DNA of 64,000 bases from Rathayibacter tritici (GCF_002932875.1 NZ_PSWS01000048.1:1-64000); one strand, 5' to 3'. Numbered from the stretch's first letter, positions 32,953 to 41,265 are shown. Numbers and translations: made by a program. Notes: generated by a model not told the origin, from the sequence alone.

Positions 32953-34218
32953 ATGTCGGAAGTCACGATGGACAACGCTCCGAGTGGTCGGCTCGCGCGG
33001 TCGGTCCTGTGGATAACAGGCGTCGCGGTCCTCATCTCCGTGATGGGATCGTCGTTGAAAAACACCGTGCAGGTCTACTTCGAGCCGATGGCCGAGTCGT
33101 ACGGCGAGCCCCGAGGTGCGTTCGCACTGGCGACGACGATGTTCGCCCTCACCATCGCGGTGGCCTCGCCGATCGTCGGTGTGCTCTCGGACCGGCTCGG
33201 TCCACTGGTGGTCCTTCGCAGCGGCCTGGTCGTGTCGGCCGGGATGTTCGTTTCCCTGTCCTTCGCTCAGAACTTTGTGCTTCTCGCGGTGCTGTACGGA
33301 ACGCTGGGGGCGATCGGCTACGCGTCGCTCTCGTACATCCCGATCGGTGTGCTCGCCGATCGCGCCTTTCCTCCCGAGCGGCGAGGTTTTTTCTACGCCC
33401 TCCTGACCAATGGGACCGCCCTCGGCTTCATCCTCCTCGTTCCTTTGTGGATCTGGCTGGAGAGCGTCACGACATGGCAGTCCGTGATGCTCGTCCTGGG
33501 GGGCGTCTTTATCGTCGTCTTCCTCCCGCTCTCCTTCACCGTTCGCATCGTCGAACCGGCGGCGCGCTCGGTGTCGGACTCACCTCAGCGTCGCCTCCGG
33601 GGAATGACAGCGGCGCTGAGCGTGCCGTTCGCTCCGCTCGCGCTCGCCTTCATGGCCTGCGGTGCCACGATGGCATTCGTCGACGTTCACCTCATGCCCG
33701 ATATGGCCGATCATGGGGTGACCTCGACGGCGATGTCCAGCGCAATGATCCTGATCGGATCGACGGAGATCATCGGTGCCTTCATCGCCGGCCTTCTCTG
33801 CGATCGCGGGTTCGTTCGAGGCGTCCTGCTTGCCGCTTACCTGCTTCGTGGCTCGGCAGTTCTGCTGCTCGCCGTCGGTCCCAACGATGTCGTGGTCCAG
33901 TTCTTTGGAGTCGTCTTCGGTTCGAGTTACCTGATGACCGTCGTTGCGACAACGGTGTGGATCGTCGAGTCCTACCCTGCGCGGGTCCGCGGTTTGCTGC
34001 TCGGGGTGCTGTGGGCCGTCCATCAAGTCGGTGCCGCACTGAGCAGCCAGGTCGGCGCGGTCCTGCACGACCACGTCGGCGGCTACGAGCCCATCCTGTA
34101 CACGGGAAGCGTCTCGTGTGCGATGTCGCTCGCCATCGTTGCCTGCCTCCGTGGTCCGAAGAAGCGCGAGAAGAACGCTGGACCCTCGGACGTATCGGTG
34201 CTCGACACCACGAATTGA
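32953..34218 (+). CDS. MFS transporter (OFA/monocarboxylate-like)
   Basis: 421 residues, 12 hydrophobic segments. GVLSDRLGPLVVLRSGLV is the cytoplasmic loop 2-3 motif (G..sDR.G...), and ADRAFPPERRGFFYALLTNGTALG follows. A second SDR-like loop is CDRGFVRGVLLAAYL. Soluble linker at about residues 208-225. It may export the product of the following biosynthetic genes or import a substrate. AGGAGG six bases before ATG 32953. It is separated from the N-monooxygenase by about 95 bp holding a 16-bp tandem repeat. Confidence 0.85.
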   Translation: MSEVTMDNAPSGRLARSVLWITGVAVLISVMGSSLKNTVQVYFEPMAESYGEPRGAFALATTMFALTIAVASPIVGVLSDRLGPLVVLRSGLVVSAGMFVSLSFAQNFVLLAVLYGTLGAIGYASLSYIPIGVLADRAFPPERRGFFYALLTNGTALGFILLVPLWIWLESVTTWQSVMLVLGGVFIVVFLPLSFTVRIVEPAARSVSDSPQRRLRGMTAALSVPFAPLALAFMACGATMAFVDVHLMPDMADHGVTSTAMSSAMILIGSTEIIGAFIAGLLCDRGFVRGVLLAAYLLRGSAVLLLAVGPNDVVVQFFGVVFGSSYLMTVVATTVWIVESYPARVRGLLLGVLWAVHQVGAALSSQVGAVLHDHVGGYEPILYTGSVSCAMSLAIVACLRGPKKREKNAGPSDVSVLDTTN

Positions 34219-34232
34219 TCAGCGTCGACCGA

Positions 34233-34264
34233 CGCGCTCGCCCGGTAGCGCGCTCGCCCGGTAG
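34233..34264 (+). repeat. Two tandem copies of a 16-bp unit
   Basis: CGCGCTCGCCCGGTAG occurs at 34233-34248 and again, exactly, at 34249-34264. It lies in the spacer between the MFS gene and the N-monooxygenase gene. It could be a slippage product or a duplicated regulatory site; nothing else identifies it. Confidence 0.7.
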
Positions 34265-34299
34265 TACGCCACTTCCGTGCACTAGGCGGAGCTGCAATG

Positions 34300-34305
34300 A
34301 GGAGG
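34300..34305 (+). promoter_or_regulatory. Shine-Dalgarno that fixes the start of the N-monooxygenase
   Basis: AGGAGG followed by an A-rich spacer puts its best distance at ATG 34315. The in-frame ATG 34297 overlaps this site itself and would add MRRKKR, so 34315 is preferred. Confidence 0.75.
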
Positions 34306-34314
34306 AAAAAAAGG

Positions 34315-35664
34315 ATGCACGTACACGACATCATTGGTATCGGTTTCGGGCCATCGAATATCGCTCTGGCGATTGCGCTCGAAGAATCGGGTAGATACGA
34401 GGACTGGCTATTCCTCGAGGCTTCGGAAACGCCGATCTGGCAGGAGGAAATGCTTTTCGAGATCAGCCTCGACACCTACTCGAATATCCAGAACATCCCG
34501 TACCGAGACCTTGTCACGCCCCGCAATCCTCGAAGCAAATATACATTCCTCAACTATTTGGTTGAAAACGAGCTCCTGTTCTCCCATCTCAACATGGATA
34601 TGTTGATGCCGCTGCGGCCCGACTACGCACAGTACATCCAGTGGGTGGCGCAGCAGTTCGACAACCGCCTTCATTGCAATCGGCGAGTGCAGACGCTCAC
34701 CTACGACGAGACCGTCCCCGGGGGAGGGGCTTACCACATCGTCACTACTTCGGGGAATCACTATCACGCGCGGCACGTGGTCGTCGGCACCGGCCGGGAG
34801 CCGAATGTACCGGAACAGTTCGCGGGGCTGGAGACGGACCGAGTCGTTCATCAAGCACAGTATCGGACCAGAACCACACCGGTACTCGCCGGACTCGGGC
34901 CTGACAGTAGAGTCGCAGTGGTCGGGAGCAGCCAGAGCGCAGGTGAGATCCTGCTTCACCTCACGAAGACGTATCCTGACATCTCGGTCCACTCAATCAT
35001 GCGCAGATACGCCTTCCCGCTGAAGGACACTAGCCCCTTCATGAGCGAGGCGTTCTTCCCAGAATTCACTGACATGTACTATCACGCCTCTGCACAAGTA
35101 AAACAGCGGATAGATCGGGATATCATCAGGACTAATTATGGCGCGTGCGACATGGACGTGTTGGAAGAGCTTTACCGGCAGATGTACTACGACAAGCTCC
35201 GCGGGCGCGAGCAGATCGAGCTGCATCGGTTGACCGAGGTCGTCGAGGCGGCAGCCGACGAGTCCGGCGGTGTGCGTCTGATACTCGAGAACCACGCGAC
35301 GGGTGAGGTGAAGGGCGCCCTGTTCGATCTCGTCGTGCTGGCGACGGGCTTCGTCACCACCGGATCAACTCCCGGAGATCTGCCGAGGATCGGGCTGCTG
35401 GAGGGCCTGTCAGAGTGGCAGGAGCCCGCGCTCGGAGCTCTCCAGGTCGACCGCGGGTACGCTGTCCGCTTCGCGAACGCCCCGCACGATGTTTCGGGGG
35501 TGGTCGCGTTGAACGGCCTGTGCGAGCGAAGTCACGGAATCGGCGACGGCGGGTCATTGAGTCTCACCTCCATCCGATCGGCCGAAATTCTTCGTCGAAT
35601 CGAGGAAGCTGATGCCGACCGTCACGCACTGTCTGCGGTCGGTGCAGGCGGTGAAAGACGATGA
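34315..35664 (+). CDS. Flavin-dependent lysine/ornithine N-monooxygenase family protein
   Basis: 449 residues. IIGIGFGPSNIALAIAL is the GxGxxxS/N FAD motif of SidA/PvdA/IucD enzymes. EEMLFEISLDTYSNIQNIPYRDLVTPRNPRSKYTFLNYL is the family's signature block ('WH..Mli....mQ..f..Dlvt.rdP.S..sFl.YL'), with changes at the usual MQ positions. VAVVGSSQSAGEILLHL is the NADPH motif, and LVVLATGFVTTG the C-terminal ATGF. Family members N-hydroxylate the side-chain amine of lysine, ornithine or a diamine, as in siderophores and N-N bond products. The TGA overlaps the next ATG (ATGA). Codon use is less GC-rich than in neighbours. Substrate unknown. Confidence 0.85.
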   Translation: MHVHDIIGIGFGPSNIALAIALEESGRYEDWLFLEASETPIWQEEMLFEISLDTYSNIQNIPYRDLVTPRNPRSKYTFLNYLVENELLFSHLNMDMLMPLRPDYAQYIQWVAQQFDNRLHCNRRVQTLTYDETVPGGGAYHIVTTSGNHYHARHVVVGTGREPNVPEQFAGLETDRVVHQAQYRTRTTPVLAGLGPDSRVAVVGSSQSAGEILLHLTKTYPDISVHSIMRRYAFPLKDTSPFMSEAFFPEFTDMYYHASAQVKQRIDRDIIRTNYGACDMDVLEELYRQMYYDKLRGREQIELHRLTEVVEAAADESGGVRLILENHATGEVKGALFDLVVLATGFVTTGSTPGDLPRIGLLEGLSEWQEPALGALQVDRGYAVRFANAPHDVSGVVALNGLCERSHGIGDGGSLSLTSIRSAEILRRIEEADADRHALSAVGAGGERR

Positions 35665-36953
35665 CGACGGGAATGCGGTTCGATACCCTGGCTAGTTCTG
35701 CCGGGTACGGCCATGACGAGGCGGCACGGAATCAGGGATCGATCATCCCTCCGCTCTATCTCACGACCGCCCAGCACTTCTCGTCAGCGGCCGACATGGA
35801 GTCGGCGCTCTCGGGCGAGACGGACGGGTGGATCTACAGCAGGCTGGGTAATCCGACCGTTCGCACCCTCGAAGCCGTGGTCGCTGCTCTGGAAGGTTAT
35901 TGTGTCGACGGCGAAGTGTCAGCGGTCGCGACACCGTCCGGAATGGCTGCCGTGACGCTCGCCACGTCACCTTTCCTCGCGGTGTCGCCGGACGGGCCCC
36001 TCAATATCGTTGCCTCCGCTGCCTGCTACGGAGCGACCTTCATGGTCTTCTCACAACGCTATGCCAAGGAGAGGGGAGTCGAGGTACGGTGGATCCCGGA
36101 GAACGCCTCCCCCGAGGAGTGGGCTGCGCGAATCGACCAGCACACGCGTTTCGTTTACGCGGAGGTTCCCGCCAACCCGCTACTCTCCCTCGTCGATATC
36201 CCCGCTCTCGCCGCTATCGCGCATAATGCCGGCGCTCCTCTCATTATCGACGCGACACTGGCCACGCCGGCTCTGATGCGTCCGCTCGGCTTGGGAGCAG
36301 ACATCGTGGTCCACGCGCTGGGCAAAGCAGCGGGCGCCAGTGGGACCAGCCTTGCCGGCGCCGTGGTCGCCAGGCGGGGCATCACGTCCTCTGTTGCGGA
36401 CCCGTCGGTGGCCGAGGACTTCGCGGACTATCTCCGCCGCGGGCCGGTGCGGGATATGGGTGCTGTCCTCAGTCCCTTCACGGCATTCATGATCCTGAAT
36501 GAAATTCGGGACCTCCGGCGCAGGGTCGATGCGATGTCCTGCTCCGCGTTGACCATTGCCGAACAGCTCCAGGCGTCGAATCGTGTCGCCGACGTGTTCT
36601 ATCCAGGGCTGGCATCGCATCCGAGTCACGAGCTAGCCCGGCAGATGGTGCTGGTCGACAGCGGAGACGAGGCCGACCTCGTCCACCGGTACGGCTTCCT
36701 CCTCAGCTTCCGTCCGGTCGGCGGAATCACGGCAGCCACTCGGGTGTTCGATCGATTGAAGCTGGTATGGCGGGCGAACGACCTCGGCCGAGTGAAGAGC
36801 ACTGCCACGATCCCCGCGATTGGTACGCATCGGCAGGTGGTCGCGACGCCGGGAACACCCCCGATACCACTCGACCTCATCCGGCTGTCCGTTGGTCTCG
36901 AGCACGGTGACGACATTCTCGTCGACCTGATGCAGGCGCTCGAGACCACATGA
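35661..36953 (+). CDS. Trans-sulfuration-type PLP enzyme (Cys/Met metabolism family)
   Basis: 430 residues, the length of O-acetylhomoserine sulfhydrylases. IIPPLYLTTAQHF and IYSRLGNPTVRTLE are the N-terminal blocks. ATPSGMAAV is the PLP-phosphate region, and LIIDATLATPALMRPL carries the PLP-binding Asp197. VVHALGKAAGASGTSLAGAVV carries the Schiff-base Lys222, and LIRLSVGLEHGDDILVDL closes. 'HALGKAAGASGT' departs from the common 'HS.TKy..GHsd'. Such enzymes do beta/gamma-elimination or replacement; gamma-replacement could attach a nucleophile to a homoserine ester in a natural-product pathway. Translationally coupled on both sides by ATGA. Confidence 0.85.
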   Translation: MTTGMRFDTLASSAGYGHDEAARNQGSIIPPLYLTTAQHFSSAADMESALSGETDGWIYSRLGNPTVRTLEAVVAALEGYCVDGEVSAVATPSGMAAVTLATSPFLAVSPDGPLNIVASAACYGATFMVFSQRYAKERGVEVRWIPENASPEEWAARIDQHTRFVYAEVPANPLLSLVDIPALAAIAHNAGAPLIIDATLATPALMRPLGLGADIVVHALGKAAGASGTSLAGAVVARRGITSSVADPSVAEDFADYLRRGPVRDMGAVLSPFTAFMILNEIRDLRRRVDAMSCSALTIAEQLQASNRVADVFYPGLASHPSHELARQMVLVDSGDEADLVHRYGFLLSFRPVGGITAATRVFDRLKLVWRANDLGRVKSTATIPAIGTHRQVVATPGTPPIPLDLIRLSVGLEHGDDILVDLMQALETT

Positions 36954-38002
36954 GCGCCTGGCCGGAACAGGGCGATCGCAGCAGGCTCTTTCTCCTCGGA
37001 CTCGGGACGTGGCTGCCCACTAGTCGAGAGACCGTGCGGGACGCCGTCGAGGCGGGCTCCTACGACCCACAGCGTGCTGACAAGGACGACTTCACCAGCG
37101 TCGCCGTAGAACCCGCGGCGTTCCCGGCGGAGATGGGTGTGACGGCGGCGCGGCGCGCTCTGGAGGGGGTGGACGTGGATACCGTCGACTGGCTGGCGTG
37201 GACATCCATTCACCGTCACGGTCACACGACGCTCTGGCCGCCGGCGAGCTTCGCCCACCACGAACTCCAGCTCAGCTCGGCGGCGCTCGCCTTTTCGCTC
37301 AGCCAGGGCTGCAACGCAGCCTTCGTTGCCATGCGGATCGCCGCGGATCATCTGCGGTTGCATCCGCGTTCTGCGGCGCTCATCATCGGCGCGGACCGCT
37401 TCGGTGGGTCGCTGTTCAAACGCTGGTCCTCCGACAGCGGCACCGTGTTCGGTGATGCGGCCTCCGCTGTCGTCCTGGCATGTCGCCCGGGTCCGCTCGA
37501 GATCCTCCACCTCGACGTCGAGCAGGGCAGCGAGCTCGAACGGCTCTACCGTTTTGAGCAGCCGAGCGAGGAGAACGGGCAGGAGCCGGGCCGAGACTAC
37601 GACGTCAGCTCGGCGAAGCGTGCATACCTTCGCCAGTACGGCGACGACAGGATTCGGTCCGTCTTCGCGCAGGCCCTCGGGTCGTTGCGGTCACGCCTCC
37701 TGGCTCGATTTCCCCTTCTCGAACGGCCGGCGCGGTTCGTCGTCTACCCGAATGTGGGCAGGGGCATCAGCGCGAGTGTGTACGAGGACATCTTCGGCGG
37801 CCTCGCCGAGGCGAACTGCTGGGAGTACGGACGCTCGATCGGGCACACGGGGGTCAGCGATCAGATCCTGGCGCTGTCCGATCTCGTCGAGAGGAAGGTG
37901 CTGTCGGTCGGTGACCGCGTGCTGCTGATCGGCGCGGGTAACGGGCTGAGCGTCGCGGTGATGCTGGTGGAGGTTCGTTCCTGCAATTCTGGCGCGTTCT
38001 AA
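36950..38002 (+). CDS. KAS III-like condensing/acyltransferase enzyme
   Basis: 350 residues of the thiolase fold. FSLSQGCNAAFVAMRIA holds the nucleophile Cys121, SGTVFGDAASAVVLA is the conserved GDGA-like block, and GDRVLLIGAGNGLSVAVMLVE the C-terminal glycine loop. Where FabH has catalytic His in PHQAN and Asn in GNTSAAS, this protein has YPNVGR (Asn268) and IGHTGVSDQI (His299). The two catalytic positions are thus exchanged. Several biosynthetic KAS III-like enzymes act as acyltransferases. It is last in the operon and overlaps the PLP gene by ATGA. The acyl donor and acceptor are unknown. Confidence 0.8.
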   Translation: MSAWPEQGDRSRLFLLGLGTWLPTSRETVRDAVEAGSYDPQRADKDDFTSVAVEPAAFPAEMGVTAARRALEGVDVDTVDWLAWTSIHRHGHTTLWPPASFAHHELQLSSAALAFSLSQGCNAAFVAMRIAADHLRLHPRSAALIIGADRFGGSLFKRWSSDSGTVFGDAASAVVLACRPGPLEILHLDVEQGSELERLYRFEQPSEENGQEPGRDYDVSSAKRAYLRQYGDDRIRSVFAQALGSLRSRLLARFPLLERPARFVVYPNVGRGISASVYEDIFGGLAEANCWEYGRSIGHTGVSDQILALSDLVERKVLSVGDRVLLIGAGNGLSVAVMLVEVRSCNSGAF

Positions 38003-38156
38003 CCCTGGATCGCGCCCGGAGTCCCCCGTACGGGGTCCGCTGAGCGGGAGCCGCTCTCCGCCGCGCTTGGCGAGCAGAACGCCGAACATACGCTCGGCGC
38101 TCGCGGCCCTTTCGGCTCGCGTTTCCACTTCTACGACACTCGGGAACGGTACAGAC

Positions 38157-39362
38157 ATGGGGAAGACAGCAGGACGATCAGGACGACGGATGGCCGGGGT
38201 CGGGGTGGCAGCGCTGGCGCTGCTCGGCGGCCTCGTCATCGCTCAGCCGGCGCAGGCGGCGCAGACGCGCACGGTACTCGCGCTGGGCGACTCGGTCACG
38301 CGGGCCGCAACGACCTGCGGGATCAACCGCGACTGCGCGGAGAACTCCTGGGCGACGGGGTCTGCGAGCGCAGTCAGGTCAATCGCGACCAGACTGGAGG
38401 CAGCGGATTCAACGACGTCCGTGCGGACAGCGAACTACGCGAAGTCGGGCAGCCTCATCAGCGGAGTGACGTCGCGGATCTCCGCGGCGGTCGCGGCGGG
38501 TGAGCAGCCCGACGTCGTCACCCTTCTGATCGGCGGGAACGACCTCTGCTCGCTGACGCTCGAGCCGAGCGCCGCTGACGGGTACGCGATGACGTCTGCG
38601 GCAGGTTTCGCCTCCTCAGCCACTGGGATCATGCGCTCGATCTCGGCGGCGTGGCCGAGAGCGACCGTGCTCGTCTCCTCGATGCCGAACGTGACGGGCG
38701 AGTGGAAAGTCGTGAAGCCGACTCTCGGAGCGCTGATCTGGGCCCAAGCCGGTGTCTGCAGCACCACGAGAGGTGTCGACGCCGAGACTGGTGCGGCGCT
38801 CACAGGCACGGCGTACTCGGCGTCGGTCGCGGCCGCAGCTGAGCGATCGGCACAGTTCAATCGCAGTCTCGCGGCGGCGTGCTCAGCGACGTCGAACGGC
38901 TGCGTCTGGGATGGTGGAGCGCTGTCAGCGACACCCGTCGGGCTCGACAAGCTCTCGACGACTGTCGACTGGTTCCACCCCAACGTGGCGGGCCAGGCGC
39001 TGATCGCCGACGTGCTCTGGGATGCCTGGGACCTCGGCGCGGGTCCGACGTCGAGCCCCAGTCCGACTCCCGCGCGCGACACCACCGCGCCGGTGGTCGC
39101 GATCACGGCTCCTACCAGCGGTACAACGGTGCGCGGCTCGGTCACGCTCGTCGCCTCGTCGAAGGACGCCGTCGGCACGACTCGCCTGAGCTTCTGGAGC
39201 GGCACGACGAAAGTGGGCGATGCGACGAAGGCCAGTGACGGCTCGTGGCGTCTGACGCTGGAGTCGTGGACATACCCGGACGGTCGCTACACCCTGGTAG
39301 CGCACGCCTACGATGCCGCCGGCAACGACGGTCGGAGCCCGTCGATCACGCTGATTCGGTGA
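38157..39362 (+). CDS. Secreted SGNH hydrolase with C-terminal Ig-like domain
   Basis: 401 residues from ATG 38157. Signal peptide: basic GKTAGRSGRRMAG then VGVAALALLGGLVIAQPAQA/A. SGNH blocks: LALGDSVTRAATTCG, LLIGGNDLC, and VDWFHPNVAGQALIAD with the catalytic Asp/His. After a Pro/Ser/Thr linker (about residue 300) comes DTTAPVVAITAPTSG and YTLVAHAYDAAGNDG, a bacterial Ig-like module that may bind a surface or polysaccharide. It is a paralogue of the 4798-5697 gene, which lacks this module. Presumably an extracellular esterase. A bidirectional-looking hairpin follows. Confidence 0.87.
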   Translation: MGKTAGRSGRRMAGVGVAALALLGGLVIAQPAQAAQTRTVLALGDSVTRAATTCGINRDCAENSWATGSASAVRSIATRLEAADSTTSVRTANYAKSGSLISGVTSRISAAVAAGEQPDVVTLLIGGNDLCSLTLEPSAADGYAMTSAAGFASSATGIMRSISAAWPRATVLVSSMPNVTGEWKVVKPTLGALIWAQAGVCSTTRGVDAETGAALTGTAYSASVAAAAERSAQFNRSLAAACSATSNGCVWDGGALSATPVGLDKLSTTVDWFHPNVAGQALIADVLWDAWDLGAGPTSSPSPTPARDTTAPVVAITAPTSGTTVRGSVTLVASSKDAVGTTRLSFWSGTTKVGDATKASDGSWRLTLESWTYPDGRYTLVAHAYDAAGNDGRSPSITLIR

Positions 39363-39367
39363 GGCCA

Positions 39368-39405
39368 GCAGGAGGACGCGGTCCGCAGGGACTGCCTCCT
39401 CCTGC
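39368..39405. terminator. Bidirectional terminator between convergent genes
   Basis: GCAGGAGGA (39368-39376) pairs with TCCTCCTGC (39397-39405). After one C-C mismatch, GCGGTCC pairs with GGACTGC (one wobble) around a GCAG loop. The stem of about 16 bp lies between the ends of the SGNH gene and the convergent membrane gene and can serve both strands. Confidence 0.75.
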
Positions 39406-39409
39406 CCCT

Positions 39410-40306
39410 TCACCGCCGCGCGAGGAGCAGCGCGTCGGGGCGGTCCCAGTTCTCGACCGTCTGCAAGACCCAGAACACTCCGAAGAGGGCGAGCGCGAGC
39501 GCCTCGCCGAGCAGGAGCCACTGCTCGCCCAGCAGCTCCGTGCCGCGTCCGCTGAGGAGAAGGGCGATCAGGGTCGCGTCGACCGCGGCGATCAGCACCG
39601 CGAGGGCGGCGTAGCAGCGGGAGTAGAAGCGGGGCGTCCCTGGTCCTGAGGCCCCCTCCTCCCGCACAGCAGCGGCGTGAATGCCGGCGGTGATGGCGAT
39701 CAGGAAGAAGAAGAGTCCGGCGGCGGCGTAGTGGCCGAGGCGCAGGAAGGATGGGAACGTACTCCATCCGGCCAGCGCGATCAGGAGAGCGGCCGCGATC
39801 CCGGTGCGGACGAGCGCCCAGCGGTCCAGAACCCGGTCGAGCGCGAGCAGGACCACCGAGGTCAGCAGGACAGCGGCGGCGGTGATCAGGTAGGCGGGCA
39901 GGGACGCGGCGACCTCTTTTGCGGCCCGGTCGGGAAGGCACGCCGTCGCGCCGCCCGGGCAGGCCGTTCCGAGTAGGCGCCGCAGCTCTTCCGAGGTGAG
40001 CGGCACCGGCACCAGAGCGATCACCGGCGCCGTCATGCCCGCCAACAGTAAGAGGAAGCGTCGCACGCTCCTCCCGGCGAGGACGACCAGCGCGACGCCG
40101 ACTGCGACGAGCGCTCCGGTGAAGAGCGAGCGGATCGGCGTGTAGTACGAGGCACTGATCGAGCGCAGCGGGCCGCCGGTGGCGAAGTGCCAGGCGAGGC
40201 CGGTTCCGAGGAGTACCACGGCCGCGACCAGGGAGAGGCGCGCGTAGCGGTAGGTACGGAGAGAGGAGAGTGCACCGCCCCCGCCCAGTGCGTCACCGTG
40301 GGTCAT
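39410..40306 (-). CDS. Hypothetical polytopic membrane protein
   Basis: 298 residues with about eight hydrophobic segments: YARLSLVAAVVLLGTGLAWHF, LFTGALVAVGVALVVLAG, FLLLLAGMTAPVIALVPVPL, LITAAAVLLTSVVLLAL and others. SISASYYTPIRSLFTGALV after TM1 recalls DUF998/Frag1-type proteins ('lSaYyyt..r..Fvg.l'). A cysteine pair (GTACPGGATACLPD) lies in one extracytoplasmic loop. ATG 40306, which begins only five bases from the end of the PPOX gene on the same strand, so the two probably form one transcript. Function unknown. Confidence 0.65.
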   Translation of the reverse strand: MTHGDALGGGGALSSLRTYRYARLSLVAAVVLLGTGLAWHFATGGPLRSISASYYTPIRSLFTGALVAVGVALVVLAGRSVRRFLLLLAGMTAPVIALVPVPLTSEELRRLLGTACPGGATACLPDRAAKEVAASLPAYLITAAAVLLTSVVLLALDRVLDRWALVRTGIAAALLIALAGWSTFPSFLRLGHYAAAGLFFFLIAITAGIHAAAVREEGASGPGTPRFYSRCYAALAVLIAAVDATLIALLLSGRGTELLGEQWLLLGEALALALFGVFWVLQTVENWDRPDALLLARR

Positions 40307-40310
40307 CCAG

Positions 40311-40697
40311 CTACTCCGCGCGGAGTCCGGAGGAGGCGAGAGCGAAGTCGACGTCGATACGGATCGCGACGCGGAGGGGGTTGGGCCGCGGCGTGCGGTA
40401 GCGCGCGGCGTAGAGCTCGACGGCATGCTGCACAGCGTTCGGCTCCTCCTCGATGGTCGCGGGGCCGCCCAGGCTCAGCCAGCGGATGCCGTCGACCTGG
40501 CTGACGGTCGCGGTGCCACCGCGCCGCACGTTCAGCACTTTCTGGCTCTCCCGGGAGGTGATGACGCGGACGACCCCGTCCTCGTAGGTGAAGCCGACGG
40601 CGACCACGTGCAGGCGGCCCTGGAGGCCGGGGGTGGAGAGGGTCGCCAGGTGGCGCTCGGTAACGAAGGCGAGGCCCTCAGCGCTCAGGATGCTCAT
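40311..40697 (-). CDS. PPOX-class (likely F420-dependent) oxidoreductase
   Basis: 128 residues. HLATLSTPGLQGRLHVVAVGFTYEDGVVRVITS is the split-barrel start ('atl...g.phv.pv.f..dg..l...t'), then RGGTATVSQVDGIRWLSLGGPATIEEE. The compact size and the RVAIRIDVDFALASSGL end fit the Rv1155-like PPOX proteins, several of which use F420. F420 use here is inference, supported by fbiC and fgd elsewhere in the window. ATG 40697. Confidence 0.72.
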   Translation of the reverse strand: MSILSAEGLAFVTERHLATLSTPGLQGRLHVVAVGFTYEDGVVRVITSRESQKVLNVRRGGTATVSQVDGIRWLSLGGPATIEEEPNAVQHAVELYAARYRTPRPNPLRVAIRIDVDFALASSGLRAE

Positions 40698-40899
40698 GCC
40701 GCGAGCGTAGTCGGAGGCACCGACGGGCTCCTGACGCCGAGCCGGGGGGCAAATGCTCCTCCACAGGGTCAATTTGTGGCCATTTTGTGCAGCTCGGACG
40801 GATCGGGGCCAGTTTCCGCCATACTGATGTGCGAACGCGAGATAACGTCGGGTCGTCCCATTCAGGAGCGGGACGGTCCCGCTCCACGAAAGGAGGATC

Positions 40900-41265
40900 A
40901 TGTTCCGACACACACGGAGAGCAGCATTCCTGGGGGTCGCCGCGGCGGCTCTCCTCACCGGGCTGACGGCCACGCCGGCTCTCGCCTACGGGTCCGGTCA
41001 GTCGCAGGTCCAGCCGGGCGGCGGCTGCAACTCCGGCACCTATTACTACCGCAGCGACGCCAAGAACGACCGGGCCAATGCCTTCACCTCGTTCGACGGC
41101 TATTGCTGGGGCAACAAGACGGCCGGGGCCCGGCCCATCGCCGACGCGAAGGTGGGCCCCTGGGCCTACAGCGTGGGGAACGTGAGCACGTCGATGGACA
41201 AGCCTGCGGGATCGACGGTTCACGGCAACCACACCATCAACGGCGGATACGAGCGGTCGACGTGA
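40900..41265 (+). CDS. Small secreted protein, bacteriocin-like (possible lactococcin 972 relative)
   Basis: 121 residues with a perfect AGGAGG nine bases before ATG 40900. Signal peptide MFRHTRRAAFLGVAAAALLTGLTATPALA, cleaved before YGSGQ. The mature part, about 92 residues, is Gly/Ser/Asn/Tyr-rich with two cysteines (GGCNSGTYYYRS, DGYCWGN) and KVGPWAYSVGN. 'YYYRSDAKNDRANA...' followed by 'VGPWAYS' loosely resembles the 'YYH..KTHSATV...AGVWAKA' pattern of lactococcin 972. It heads an operon of lipoprotein, adaptor, ABC ATPase and permease, which fits bacteriocin production and self-protection. The family call is tentative; secretion is sure. Confidence 0.6.
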   Translation: MFRHTRRAAFLGVAAAALLTGLTATPALAYGSGQSQVQPGGGCNSGTYYYRSDAKNDRANAFTSFDGYCWGNKTAGARPIADAKVGPWAYSVGNVSTSMDKPAGSTVHGNHTINGGYERST

